Origin: Bradyrhizobium centrolobii
Lineage (GTDB): Bacteria; Pseudomonadota; Alphaproteobacteria; Rhizobiales; Xanthobacteraceae
DNA length: 47,080 bases
Direction: 5' to 3'
Assembly (NCBI RefSeq): GCF_001641635.1
Contig: NZ_LUUB01000002.1
Coordinates: 17,169-64,248, forward strand
The notes under the pieces are model-generated. The model had not been told where the DNA came from. It did not search any database and saw only the letters and a list, made by a program, of their open reading frames with translations. Below are positions 26,296 to 34,542 of this stretch, one piece after another. Both the position numbers and the translations under genes were made by a program. How positions within the stretch are numbered: position 1 is the stretch's first letter; each line of letters opens with the position of its first letter.

Positions 26296-26490
26296 TCAGC
26301 CCAGTGCGAGCTGGCTTTCCTTGGCGACGCGCTCGAAGGCTTCGGTCGAGCTTTTGATCCGGTACTGGCAGTCGTCACCATCCGTCGGCAGCAGGCGGAT
26401 AACTTCATAGGTGCCGCTGGCAGCCGGGCGCGCGATATTGCTGGCTGTGAAGAATACGCGCGTGCCCACGGGGAATTTGTGCTTCAACAC
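26296..26490 (-). CDS. Conserved small protein, unknown
   Basis: A 64-residue protein starting M(V)LKHKFPVGTRVFFT and ending AKESQLALG. It is a compact beta-rich protein (TRVFFTASNI, GTYEVIRLLP, DDCQYRIKSS) similar to small SH3-like rhizobial proteins of unknown role. The start codon is GTG (26488-26490) with AGGAG nearby; the adjacent TTG (26485-26487) is better spaced and may be the true start. Neither flank shows a strong partner. A GC-rich hairpin with a T-tract lies in the next gap on the other strand. Confidence 0.65.
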   Translation of the reverse strand: MLKHKFPVGTRVFFTASNIARPAASGTYEVIRLLPTDGDDCQYRIKSSTEAFERVAKESQLALG

Positions 26491-26687
26491 CCTCTCCTAC
26501 TCAAACAGCGCCTGCCTCGCCCATGGTCCCACTGCGATGGCCGGCCGGAAACCCGGTCCGCTCTATAGCATGCGGCCGGCCTTTTTGGCCAGCGGCGTAC
26601 CCGCATGGCAAACGTATCATTTTTGCAATGTTTTCAGAGCGATACCGGAAAAGCCGGCTCGCCGATAATACCGGGGAAGCCAGGGCC

Positions 26688-27056
26688 TCAGGCGGTGTGG
26701 GGCAACCTGCCGTCGGGGCTCGCATGATCCACGGCCTTGGGCAGCTCCTGGGCCAGTATCTGGCTGAGCTGGTCGACCGGGATGTTGTAGCGCGCGGCAA
26801 GCTGGCGGACGGCGTCGCTGCCGAGCACGGCGCGGAGCTGGTCGGCGCTGATCGGCAGGTTCTGGCCGTTGCCGAGCCAGGACTTCACTTGGTTGCCGAA
26901 GCCGGCCTGCTCGAGCTTTGCAACGATCGCGCTGAGGCGGCCCTGGTTGTTGTTGCCAAACACCTCGCCCAGCACGGCCGGCAGCACCGCCGCGCCGAGC
27001 TGGCTCAGCGCGCTGCGGAATGCGGGGTTGTTTTCCAGCGAGTCCAGGATTCCCAT
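26688..27056 (-). CDS. YidB/DUF937 family protein
   Basis: The 122-residue product (MGILDSLENNPAFRSAL...) matches YidB/DUF937: QLGAAVLPAVLGEVFGNNNQGRLSAIVAKLEQAGFGNQVKSW, then GNGQNLPISADQLRAVLG and VRQLAARYNIPVDQLSQILAQELPKAVD. The family is made of short helical repeats and has no firm function. Start at 27056 has AGGGGA upstream. It follows the GST gene by 90 bases on the same strand. Confidence 0.85.
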   Translation of the reverse strand: MGILDSLENNPAFRSALSQLGAAVLPAVLGEVFGNNNQGRLSAIVAKLEQAGFGNQVKSWLGNGQNLPISADQLRAVLGSDAVRQLAARYNIPVDQLSQILAQELPKAVDHASPDGRLPHTA

Positions 27057-27146
27057 GGCCGTCCCCTTTCCTTCGACGATCGTCACTCTGCGATTGAGCG
27101 CCGCTGGCCGGCAGGCCGTCAAGCGGCACCCAAATCACAATCTTGA

Positions 27147-27809
27147 TTAGTCAGTCTCGAACTTTTCGATGACGAGCGTTTCGGTGAGGCCGTCGCGGGT
27201 CCATTCCTGGAACGCCGGCAGCGCCATCATCGTCTCCATGTAGGCTTTCGTGTCCGGCGCGACGTCGATGGCGTAGGTGCGGAAGCGGTGCACGACCGGG
27301 GCATACATCGCATCCGCTGCGCCGAAGCGGCCGAACAGGAACGGTCCCTTGGCGCCGTAGCGGTTGCGGCATTCGCGCCAGATCTCCTGGATGCGCGCGA
27401 TGTTGGCCTTTGCATCCGCCGACAGTGTCACGGGGCGCACCGGCCGATGCAGGTTCATGCCGCATTCGCTGCGCAAGGGCACGAAGCCCGAATGCATCTC
27501 GGCGCACACCGAACGGGCATGCGCGCGGGCCGCGACGTCGTCGGGCCACAGCTTCACTTCCGGGTAGCGCTCGGCGATGTATTCGATGATCGCGAGCGAA
27601 TCCCCCACCGTGATGTCGCCGTCGACCAGCACCGGCACCTTGCCGGCGCGGCTGAAGGAAAGGATGCGCTCCTTGTCCGCGGGATTATCGGTGTAGAGGG
27701 GGATGACGGTCTCCACGAACGGGATGTCGTTGGCGCGCAACGCGAGCCAGGGCCGCATCGACCATGACGAGTAGTTCTTGTTGCCGATCGCAAGTTTCAG
27801 CGCAGCCAT
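27147..27809 (-). CDS. Glutathione S-transferase
   Basis: The 220-residue protein has a thioredoxin-like N-terminal domain with NYSSWSMRPW (catalytic Ser/Tyr at residues ~13-15), KVPVLVDGD (cis-Pro binding the glutathione backbone) and GDSLAIIEYI (the ES-type gamma-glutamyl contact), followed by an all-helical C-terminal domain. It resembles the zeta/YfcF-like group. The reaction is glutathione transfer or isomerisation of small electrophiles in the cytoplasm; the substrate is unknown. Confidence 0.9.
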   Translation of the reverse strand: MAALKLAIGNKNYSSWSMRPWLALRANDIPFVETVIPLYTDNPADKERILSFSRAGKVPVLVDGDITVGDSLAIIEYIAERYPEVKLWPDDVAARAHARSVCAEMHSGFVPLRSECGMNLHRPVRPVTLSADAKANIARIQEIWRECRNRYGAKGPFLFGRFGAADAMYAPVVHRFRTYAIDVAPDTKAYMETMMALPAFQEWTRDGLTETLVIEKFETD

Positions 27810-27931
27810 GTGACCAGTCCTTACCTAGAGGCTTCATCGTGCGGGCTGCTTGTAGCGCTTTCGCCTACCGCCAATCAATCGTTGCCGCTTGCGAACATGC
27901 ATGGCAATCCTCAGGCAAAGAGGGGATCACG

Positions 27932-28654
27932 ATGCACGGATACTGGGTCGACATCACGGCCGTCGGCTTCTTCATCATTGAATGGCTAACATACGCCCTC
28001 ACGCTGGAGCATTCGGCCTACGGCCGCAACAGCCTGTCGGCGCGCATGAATCGCTACCGCGAGGTCTGGGTCCGCCGCCTGCTCGACCGTGAGACGCGGA
28101 TGGTCGACATGCAGATCATGGCCTCGCTCCAGAACGGCACCGCCTTCTTCGCCTCCACCAGCCTGTTCGCGCTCGGCGGCGCGCTGGCGCTGCTGCACGC
28201 CACCAGCGATGCGATCACCATTTTGAGCAAGCTGCCGATCGACCTCAGCCCCTCGCCCGCGCTGTGGGAATTGAAGTGCGTCGGCCTCGTGCTGATCTGC
28301 GTCTACGCCTTCTTCAAGTTCGCCTGGGCCTATCGCCTGTTCAACTATGTCGCGATCCTGTTCGGCGGCATGCCGCCGTCCTCCCAGCGCGACACGGCGG
28401 AGGCCGAAGCCCACGTCATCCGCACCTCGCGCGTGTTCGAATCCGCCGGCCGCCACTTCAACCGCGGCCAACGCGCCTTCTTCTTCGCGCTCGGCTATCT
28501 CGGCTGGTTCGTCAGCCCCTGGGTGCTGTTCGTGAGCACGGCGGCGGTGGTCATCGTGACATGGCGAAGACAGTTCGCCTCGAGCGCCTGGGCGGCGATG
28601 GCGCCGGAGGCGTTGGCGGTGGATGATGAGGCACGGTCTCGAGCATTGATCTAA
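27932..28654 (+). CDS. DUF599 membrane protein
   Basis: The 240-residue inner-membrane protein has about four hydrophobic segments and the DUF599 signature NSLSARMNRYREVWVRRLLDRETRMVDMQIMASLQNGTAFFAS, plus the family C-terminal FNRGQRAFFFALGYLGWFVSPW. Function is not known. GAGGGG lies six bases before the ATG at 27932. Divergent from GST. The following low-GC repeat islet starts just after its stop. Confidence 0.88.
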   Translation: MHGYWVDITAVGFFIIEWLTYALTLEHSAYGRNSLSARMNRYREVWVRRLLDRETRMVDMQIMASLQNGTAFFASTSLFALGGALALLHATSDAITILSKLPIDLSPSPALWELKCVGLVLICVYAFFKFAWAYRLFNYVAILFGGMPPSSQRDTAEAEAHVIRTSRVFESAGRHFNRGQRAFFFALGYLGWFVSPWVLFVSTAAVVIVTWRRQFASSAWAAMAPEALAVDDEARSRALI

Positions 28655-28798
28655 ACTCTCGTGTCCCGGACGCGCTGCAATGCCATCAGCGTTAGGGCGG
28701 AGAGCCCGAACCCATTCCGAAAATTTTAAGCAGCTTCAACTCAACGATGAAACCGTGCATTGTATGTTTCTGTTTATGCACCTAGATGCGACTGACGT

Positions 28799-28918
28799 TC
28801 AAAGCTCGTCAAGTCGATCGGCCAGTCAATGTCTGCACTCGTTGATCTCTCGCAATCCCTGTATTCTCTGTTTCCCGATATCGTTCCAGCGGAGCTGCGA
28901 CCGCCAGGCCAGTCGTAG
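28799..28918 (+). pseudogene. Degraded 3' copy of the 29.5-kb small gene
   Basis: From 28799 the frame reads SKLVKSIGQSMSALVDLSQ, then YSLFPDIVPAELRPPGQS and a stop. This is nearly identical to the C-terminal 39 codons of the small gene at 29519-29713. An in-frame TGA (28793-28795) immediately upstream cuts off the N-terminus. Differences are mostly synonymous or conservative, so the copy was under selection or is young. It lies just before the 31-bp inverted repeat. Confidence 0.7.
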
Positions 28919-28920
28919 CT

Positions 28921-29009
28921 CGTAGGATGGGTAGAGCGGAGCGAAACCCATCGAAATTCTGTCCGACGATGAAGCATGATGGGTTTCGCTCCGCTCTACC
29001 CATCCTACG
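28921..29009. repeat. Perfect 31-bp inverted repeat
   Basis: Arms 28921-28951 and 28979-29009 are exact reverse complements; each contains TAGGATGGGTAGAGCGGAGC. The 27-base loop is unrelated. The motif occurs in many rhizobial genomes as a mobile palindromic element. It directly follows the degraded gene copy and precedes the gene at 29044. It could form a strong hairpin or cruciform. Confidence 0.85.
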
Positions 29010-29043
29010 CACTATTCCACGCCAGTGTATTAGAAGGAATCTG

Positions 29044-29397
29044 ATGAAGGACTTCAGTAATTTCCTGACCAGGCTTGGCAACCTCCACGATTGCACAATC
29101 ACTCTTTTTGAGTGGCGACCAGAGCAGAATTCGATCAGCTTTGAAATTGAAGACCTTTACTTCAATTTTGAGGGCCTGCCCGAATATCCGGGGGCTCAAT
29201 CGGGGCGGCTTGTGTTGGAAGAGGTCCAACTCGTCAGCATCGATGTGCGCGATCTAGAGCGACCGCTACGAATTGATGATTTCACTGTCGAGGCGAACAC
29301 GCCATCTGCGGCGGCCGTGTCCGTAACCCTACAGCCAAGAGGAAGGATAAGTATCCGCTGTCAGCGCGCGACCTTCCCCGACGTCGGCTTGCCATAA
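29044..29397 (+). CDS. Small acidic protein, unknown; immunity-like
   Basis: A 117-residue protein starting MKDFSNFLTRLGNLHDCTITLFEW, with alternating beta-strands (NSISFEIEDLYFNFEGLPEY, GRLVLEEVQLVSIDVRDLE, ASVTLQPRGRISIRCQ). AAGGA lies six bases before the ATG. The length, acidity and beta-rich layout resemble the immunity proteins of polymorphic toxins or SUFU/Imm-type proteins, but no family was recognised and no toxin gene is adjacent. GC content is visibly lower than in the neighbours, suggesting acquisition. Confidence 0.62.
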   Translation: MKDFSNFLTRLGNLHDCTITLFEWRPEQNSISFEIEDLYFNFEGLPEYPGAQSGRLVLEEVQLVSIDVRDLERPLRIDDFTVEANTPSAAAVSVTLQPRGRISIRCQRATFPDVGLP

Positions 29398-29518
29398 TTC
29401 TGCTTCGTTCCACAGCAACGGCATTTTTGGAAGATCATAGGCACTTTCCATTGCAACCTAAGACGACTGGATGGCAGGAGCAGTTATGGAAAGAGACATC
29501 GCGATTTGAATCGACGGA

Positions 29519-29713
29519 ATGCTGATCGGTGTGCAAGGCAACCTAGATGGCATTGCTCACTACATGAAAAACAACTTGTCGGACGAGGGGTATTCAAAGC
29601 TCGTCAAGTCAATCGGGCAGTCAATATCCGCACTCGTCGATCTCTCGGCGCGCCTGCATTCTTTGTTTCCCGATATCTTCCCAGCGGAGCTGCGACCGCC
29701 CGGCCAGCCGTAG
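29519..29713 (+). CDS. Small duplicated protein, unknown
   Basis: A 64-codon gene starting MLIGVQGNLDGIAHYMKNN, ending FPDIFPAELRPPGQP. The C-terminal two-thirds recurs as a degraded copy at 28799-28918, which supports that it is real coding sequence. The start follows GACGGA, a weak ribosome-binding site; a short upstream reading frame beginning with ATG at 29485 ends just before it. It looks like a helical protein of the kind found as orphan genes in secreted-toxin or immunity islets. Function unknown. Confidence 0.55.
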   Translation: MLIGVQGNLDGIAHYMKNNLSDEGYSKLVKSIGQSISALVDLSARLHSLFPDIFPAELRPPGQP

Positions 29714-29761
29714 AGGCGGAGTTTGATCTTCGTCAGGGCGGCCGCGTCGCGGAGCCGCAGG

Positions 29762-30694
29762 CTACGACCCGCCAAAATCCCGCGGCGTGAACGGAAGGTC
29801 CATCACCTTCCACTCCTGGTACTTGTCGGCCGGCAGCATCTTGTAGGGCTGGCAGGCCTGGAGCGCGCTCATCGCGGACTTCACCAGCAGCGGTCCCTTC
29901 GCGGATGGCGGGGCCTCGATCAGGATCGGCGCCCGCGCCAGCGTGCCGTCGGTGGCCATCACCGTGCGCAGCTTGATGCGCACGCTGTCGGTCGGTGCCA
30001 CCCCGGCCGGCAGCTTGGCGCAGCTCCGCAAGTGCCGGCGAAACTCCGCGATGACTTCAGGTGCAAGCTTGGCCGAATCTGAATCCTTGGCATCGCCGCC
30101 GTCGTCCTTGGGGGCGTCCTTCGGCGGCGGCAATTCGGGAGGCAGACCCAGCATGACGCCGTATTTGACGGTGACGTCGGGCTCCGGAGGCAGATAGGCC
30201 GGCGTCTCGGCTTGCGGCTGCGGCGGCACGGGTGGCGGTTGCTGCGCCGGTTGGGGTTGCTGTGTCGCTTGCGGTTGCGGCGTCGCCTGCGGTTGCGGCT
30301 GCGCGTTGGTCTCGCGCTGCTTCGGCTCCGATGAGGGCTGCGCCTGCGATTGTTGCTGCTGCGGGGGCTGTTGCGGCTCGGGCGAGGCCTGCTGCGCGGG
30401 TGACGCTGCCGGCGCCGCCGGCTTGGCCGGTGGCGCGGCCGCCTCGACCTTGTCCTTGAAATCCAGCTTGGGCAGTTGCAGCTCGGGAAGCGGCTCCGGC
30501 GTCTTGTCCTTCGCCTCCTCCTTCGCTTCCTGCTCCTTCACCTGCTCCGGTGTGACGATGTCGACGGAGACCGTCTCGGGCGGCGCGGCATGGAACGGAT
30601 GGACTTCGCTGATCAGGATGATCAGCCCCACCAGCGTCAGATGCGCGATCGCCGACGCTGCAATGTCCGTCCGTATGATCCGCCGCAGTTCCAT
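29762..30694 (-). CDS. TolA/TonB-like cell-envelope protein
   Basis: The 310-residue product has an N-terminal membrane anchor (AIAHLTLVGLIILISEVHPF), an acidic then Pro/Gln-rich spacer (residues ~60-205, many QPQ and PQP repeats) and a C-terminal ~90-residue domain (EVIAEFRRHLRSCAKLPAGV...VRIKLRTVMATDGTLARAP) like that of TonB/TolA proteins. Two cysteines (SCAKLP, ACQPYKM) could form a disulphide. Such proteins span the periplasm to couple inner-membrane force to outer-membrane receptors or to division. No exbBD/tolQR gene is nearby, so its energising partner is elsewhere. Confidence 0.82.
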   Translation of the reverse strand: MELRRIIRTDIAASAIAHLTLVGLIILISEVHPFHAAPPETVSVDIVTPEQVKEQEAKEEAKDKTPEPLPELQLPKLDFKDKVEAAAPPAKPAAPAASPAQQASPEPQQPPQQQQSQAQPSSEPKQRETNAQPQPQATPQPQATQQPQPAQQPPPVPPQPQAETPAYLPPEPDVTVKYGVMLGLPPELPPPKDAPKDDGGDAKDSDSAKLAPEVIAEFRRHLRSCAKLPAGVAPTDSVRIKLRTVMATDGTLARAPILIEAPPSAKGPLLVKSAMSALQACQPYKMLPADKYQEWKVMDLPFTPRDFGGS

Positions 30695-30743
30695 CGCCCG
30701 ATCTTGGGTTGCCGCGTTGGTCCTAGCATAACGGAAGCCCCCC

Positions 30744-31562
30744 TCAATCCCATTTCGGCGCGAAGCCGAAATCGGTCAGGCGGCCCCTGGGATGGGCGAG
30801 CCCGGCGATCCGGCTCATCTCGTCGTCCGACAACTCGAAATCGAAGATCTCGATGTTCTCCGACAGGCGCTCGACGCGCGATGTGCGCGGGATCGCAGCG
30901 ACATTCTGCTGCACCAGCCAGCGCAGGCACACCTGCGCCGGGCTCTTGCGGTGCGCGCGCCCGATCGCGGCGAGCGTCTGGTCCGTCTTGATGCGGCCCT
31001 TGGCGATCGGGCTGTAGGCAACGAGCGCAAGGGAGTGCCGGTCGCAGGCCGCCCTCACCTTGGTCTGGTCCAGATAAGGGTGATATTCGACCTGGTTGCA
31101 CGCGAGCGGCTCGGGCGAGAGCGCAACCGCCTGCTCGACCAGGGCCACCGTGAAGTTGGAGACGCCGATATGCCGCGTCAGGCCCATTTGCTTGGCATGC
31201 GACAGCGCCCCCAGCGTCTCCGCCAGCGGCACGTGCGAATTGGGCCAGTGCAGCAGCACGAGGTCCACGGAGGGAAGCCTTAAGCGCGCCAGGCTCTCCT
31301 TGACCGAGCGCTCGAGGTCATGGGGCGCGAAATGGTTGGTCCAGACCTTCGTGGTCACGAACACGTCGTCGCGGCGCACGCCGGAGGCGCGTAAGCCATC
31401 GCCGACCTCGCGCTCATTCTCGTAGACCTGCGCCGTGTCGATGTGGCGATAGCCGAGCCGCAGCGCCTGCTCGACCACGCGCGCGCAGGTGCGGCCGCTC
31501 AACTCCCAGGTCCCGAGCCCGAGCGCCGGGATCTTTGCGCCATTGGCCTCGACGAACAGCAT
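30744..31562 (-). CDS. Aldo/keto reductase
   Basis: The 272-residue TIM-barrel enzyme shows the AKR tetrad: Asp42 and Tyr47 in HIDTAQVYENE, Lys72 in VTTKVW and His105 in LLHWPN. Further AKR signatures are HIGVSNF, QVEYHPYLDQ and IPRTSRVERLSEN, the last binding NADPH. It reduces carbonyl compounds such as methylglyoxal, 2,5-diketo-D-gluconate or aldehydes; the specific substrate is not determined. GAGGA lies six bases before the ATG at 31562. Confidence 0.93.
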   Translation of the reverse strand: MLFVEANGAKIPALGLGTWELSGRTCARVVEQALRLGYRHIDTAQVYENEREVGDGLRASGVRRDDVFVTTKVWTNHFAPHDLERSVKESLARLRLPSVDLVLLHWPNSHVPLAETLGALSHAKQMGLTRHIGVSNFTVALVEQAVALSPEPLACNQVEYHPYLDQTKVRAACDRHSLALVAYSPIAKGRIKTDQTLAAIGRAHRKSPAQVCLRWLVQQNVAAIPRTSRVERLSENIEIFDFELSDDEMSRIAGLAHPRGRLTDFGFAPKWD

Positions 31563-31680
31563 GAGGAATCCTCTCTCACGTTCGCGCCGGCCGCCATTAT
31601 GGACCCCACCCATGGCACTGCCAACCGACGCGGCGGCAGGCGGACGGGATATCCAGATCAGACTTGATGAGGTCTTGCCG

Positions 31681-31977
31681 TCAGACCTTGGCAAGCGCCT
31701 GGAACACCATGTCCGGCGCATGCGCGATCACCGCAAGCAGTGCCCGGGCAGGTCCGCGCGGGGCGCGCTTGCCCTGCTCCCAGTTGCGGATGGTCTCGAC
31801 GGGAACGCCGAGCTTGGCGGCGAACTCCATCTGGGTGAGACAGGCGCGGCGGCGCAGGTCACGCACCGCGAGCGGGCCGGCCTCACCCTGCGCAGCCTGG
31901 ACCGCGGGCTGCACCGGAAACTCCTGCCCGTCCCGCAACTCGACGATCCGTCCGTCCGCCTTCAGCCGCAACCGCAT
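31681..31977 (-). CDS. HTH (Xre-type) DNA-binding protein
   Basis: A 98-residue protein with a short N-terminal beta-rich part (LRLKADGRIVELRDGQEFPV) and a C-terminal Cro/CI-type helix-turn-helix, ACLTQMEFAAKLGVPVETIRNWEQGKRAPRGPARALLAVI. The layout resembles the antitoxin or regulator half of HigA/MqsA-like proteins, but no toxin gene is adjacent. AAGGGGA before the ATG supports the start. It is 72 bases from mgtE, same strand. Confidence 0.83.
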   Translation of the reverse strand: MRLRLKADGRIVELRDGQEFPVQPAVQAAQGEAGPLAVRDLRRRACLTQMEFAAKLGVPVETIRNWEQGKRAPRGPARALLAVIAHAPDMVFQALAKV

Positions 31978-32048
31978 GTTTATCCCCTTAGCGGGGGCAT
32001 GATGCGCGAGGCCGCTTAAGTTCGGATTAACGATAGCGGCGCGTTTGG

Positions 32049-33470
32049 CTATTTCAGGCCGAACCAAAGCGTCGCGATGCCGAGGAAGGAGAAGAAGCCG
32101 ACGACGTCGGTCACGGTTGTGACGAACGTGCCGGACGCCACCGCCGGGTCGGCCCGCACCCGTTCGAGCCCCATAGGGATCAAGATGCCGCCGAGCGCAC
32201 CGGCGACGAGGTTGCAGATGATCGCAAGCCCGATCACCATGCCGAGGCCCGGGATCTTGAACCAGGCCACCGCCGCGATGCCCGTGATCACGGCGAAGGC
32301 GAGACCGTTGACGAGGCCGACCAGACTCTCGCGCATCACCACGCGCCAGGCGTTGGAGGAGCCGAGTTCGCGGGTGGCGAGCGCCCGCACCGCCACCGTC
32401 ATGGTCTGGGTCGCGGCGTTGCCGCCCTGGCTCGCGACGATCGGCGCGAGCACGGCGAGCGCCACCATCTTCTCGAGCTGGCCCTCGAACAGGCCGAGCA
32501 CGGAGGATGCAAGGAACGCGGTGGCAAGATTGACCAGGAGCCAGTTGAAGCGGCCGCGCGCGATCGTCAGCACGCTGTCGGACAATTCCTCATCGCTGGT
32601 CACGCCGCCGAGCGCCTTGAGGTCCTCGTCCGCCTCCTCCTCGATGACGTCGACGACGTCGTCGACGGTGATGACGCCGACCAGGCGATCCTGGGTGTCG
32701 AGCACGGGGGCTGCGACGAGATTGTACTTGCCGAATATGCGCGCCACCTCCTCCTGGTCCTCCAGGACGGAGACGCGGCGGCGATCCTCGTCACAAAGGT
32801 CGGCGAGCGGAACGGGGCGGCGCGAGCGCAGCAGCACGTCGAGCGGCACCGCGCCCTGCCAGTGCTGCTCCTTGTCGACCACGTAGATCTCGTAGAAGCG
32901 ACCGGGCAGATCCGGCGTCTCGCGCATGTAGTCGATCGCCTGTCCGACGGTGAAATCCTGGGGCACGGCGATGAACTCGGTCTGCATCCGCCGTCCGGCG
33001 GAATTTTCCGGATAAAGCAGGCTGCGCTCGAGCGCGACGCGCTCGGGCAGTGGCAGCTTCTCCAGGATCTCCTCCTGGTCCGCCTGATCGAGGGTTTCCA
33101 GAAGCTCGACCGCGTCGTCGGATTCGAGCTCTCGGACACCCTCGGCGACCGTCTCCGGCGGCAGCTCCTCGAGGATCTCCTCGCGCACGGTCTCGTCGAC
33201 TTCGTTCAGCGCCGAGAAATCGAAATCGCGCCCCGTGAGTTCGACCAGGCGGACGCGGTTGTCGGGCTCGAGCGCTCCGATCAAATCGCCGAGATCGGCC
33301 TCGTGCAGCTCGCCGACGATGGCCCTGAGCAGCGTGCTGTCAGCAGCTTCGATCGCGCGCGCAATCTCCTCGACGAATTCGTGCCGAATTTCGCCGTCTT
33401 CATTGCGCATCGGCACGTGGTCGAGTACCGAGGCCGCGGCGGATGGGGCAACGTCCATTTGTTCATCCAT
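32049..33470 (-). CDS. mgtE: Magnesium transporter MgtE
   Basis: The 473-residue channel has the N-terminal superhelical domain (DLIGALEPDNRVRLVELTG, LDQADQEEILEKLP), two CBS domains that sense cytoplasmic Mg (VPQDFTVGQAIDYMRE..., AAPVLDTQDRLVGVITVDDVVD) and five C-terminal helices with ASQGGNAATQTM, a conserved pore motif. High internal Mg2+ is expected to close it. The gene ends 72 bases before the HTH gene and starts divergently 84 bases from a polysaccharide deacetylase. Confidence 0.95.
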   Translation of the reverse strand: MDEQMDVAPSAAASVLDHVPMRNEDGEIRHEFVEEIARAIEAADSTLLRAIVGELHEADLGDLIGALEPDNRVRLVELTGRDFDFSALNEVDETVREEILEELPPETVAEGVRELESDDAVELLETLDQADQEEILEKLPLPERVALERSLLYPENSAGRRMQTEFIAVPQDFTVGQAIDYMRETPDLPGRFYEIYVVDKEQHWQGAVPLDVLLRSRRPVPLADLCDEDRRRVSVLEDQEEVARIFGKYNLVAAPVLDTQDRLVGVITVDDVVDVIEEEADEDLKALGGVTSDEELSDSVLTIARGRFNWLLVNLATAFLASSVLGLFEGQLEKMVALAVLAPIVASQGGNAATQTMTVAVRALATRELGSSNAWRVVMRESLVGLVNGLAFAVITGIAAVAWFKIPGLGMVIGLAIICNLVAGALGGILIPMGLERVRADPAVASGTFVTTVTDVVGFFSFLGIATLWFGLK

Positions 33471-33553
33471 GGCGCGCCTCGCCGTTTGACAGGTTGGATC
33501 AGCTGGTTTGAGCTATCGGCTCAGGCAATACCCAAAACGCAACTGCAAGCGCA

Positions 33554-34360
33554 ATGACAAAGATGCATCGGCCGAAATGGATCCTGATGTCGGTGGGCGC
33601 GATCCTCGCCGCCCTCGTCGGCACCGCCTCGGCCGAGGCCGCCGACTGTCCGCGCAAGGATACGCTCGGCACCTCGCGCGTGCTGAGCGTCGATGCCAGG
33701 ACCACCCCGCGCGTGGGGCTGAAGAGCTTTCCGCAGACGCTTGCCCTCGCCGATCATGAGGTCGTGCTGACCTTCGATGACGGTCCATATCCGCCGACAA
33801 CGTCGAAGGTGCTGGCGGCGCTGGCGCAGGAATGCGTGCGCGCCACCTTCTTCCTCATCGGCCTGCACGCCTCCGAACATCCCGAGATGGTGAAGCGGAT
33901 CGCACGCGAGGGCCACACCATCGGCCACCACACCTGGTCGCATCCGTTCGTGGCGCGGATCCCGTTCGAGAAGGCCAAGTCCGAGATCGACCGCGGGATC
34001 GCGGCCGATGAGATGGCGCTGCACCGCACCTCGACGACAACGCCCTCGACGCCGTTCTTCCGCTTCCCCTATTTCGAGTCGACGCCAGCGACGCTCGACC
34101 TGCTCCAGGCCCGCGGCATCGTCGTGTTCGGGGCCGATCTCTGGGCCAGCGACTGGAACAAGATAACCCCGGAGCAGGAGCTGAAGCTCGTGACCGAGCG
34201 GCTTGCCGCCGCCGGCAAGGGTATCATCCTCTTCCACGACCCGAAGGCGCGCACCGCCGCCATCATGCCGGCCTTCCTGGCGTATCTGCGGGAGAACGGC
34301 TACCGTGTCGTTCACGTGGTCCCGGCCAATCCCGCGCAGAAGAGCGCCGATGCGCATTGA
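33554..34360 (+). CDS. Polysaccharide deacetylase (NodB homology), paralogue 1
   Basis: A 268-residue secreted protein with a signal peptide (ILMSVGAILAALVGTASAEAA) and a NodB domain. Catalytic motifs are LTFDDGP (Asp75/Asp76), HHTWSHP (His126 and His130, metal ligands), FFRFPYFE and the C-terminal LFHDPK. Family 4 carbohydrate esterases remove N- or O-acetyl groups from chitin, peptidoglycan or other glycans. The next gene but one is a close paralogue, indicating a tandem duplication. Confidence 0.9.
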   Translation: MTKMHRPKWILMSVGAILAALVGTASAEAADCPRKDTLGTSRVLSVDARTTPRVGLKSFPQTLALADHEVVLTFDDGPYPPTTSKVLAALAQECVRATFFLIGLHASEHPEMVKRIAREGHTIGHHTWSHPFVARIPFEKAKSEIDRGIAADEMALHRTSTTTPSTPFFRFPYFESTPATLDLLQARGIVVFGADLWASDWNKITPEQELKLVTERLAAAGKGIILFHDPKARTAAIMPAFLAYLRENGYRVVHVVPANPAQKSADAH

Positions 34361-34542
34361 TGCCGGAATGTCACGCCGGCGCAAAATGGGGTGATGCCGG
34401 GCTTATTAAGTCCCTGTTCATGCTAGGCCATGCAATGATGACAGGGGACCCGCGCCTGAACCCTTTCGGGCCGTCTCCGACCAACGTTGGACATGGCGCT
34501 CAGGAATTTGGCCGCCAACGGATATGAGGACAGACGGGATTG

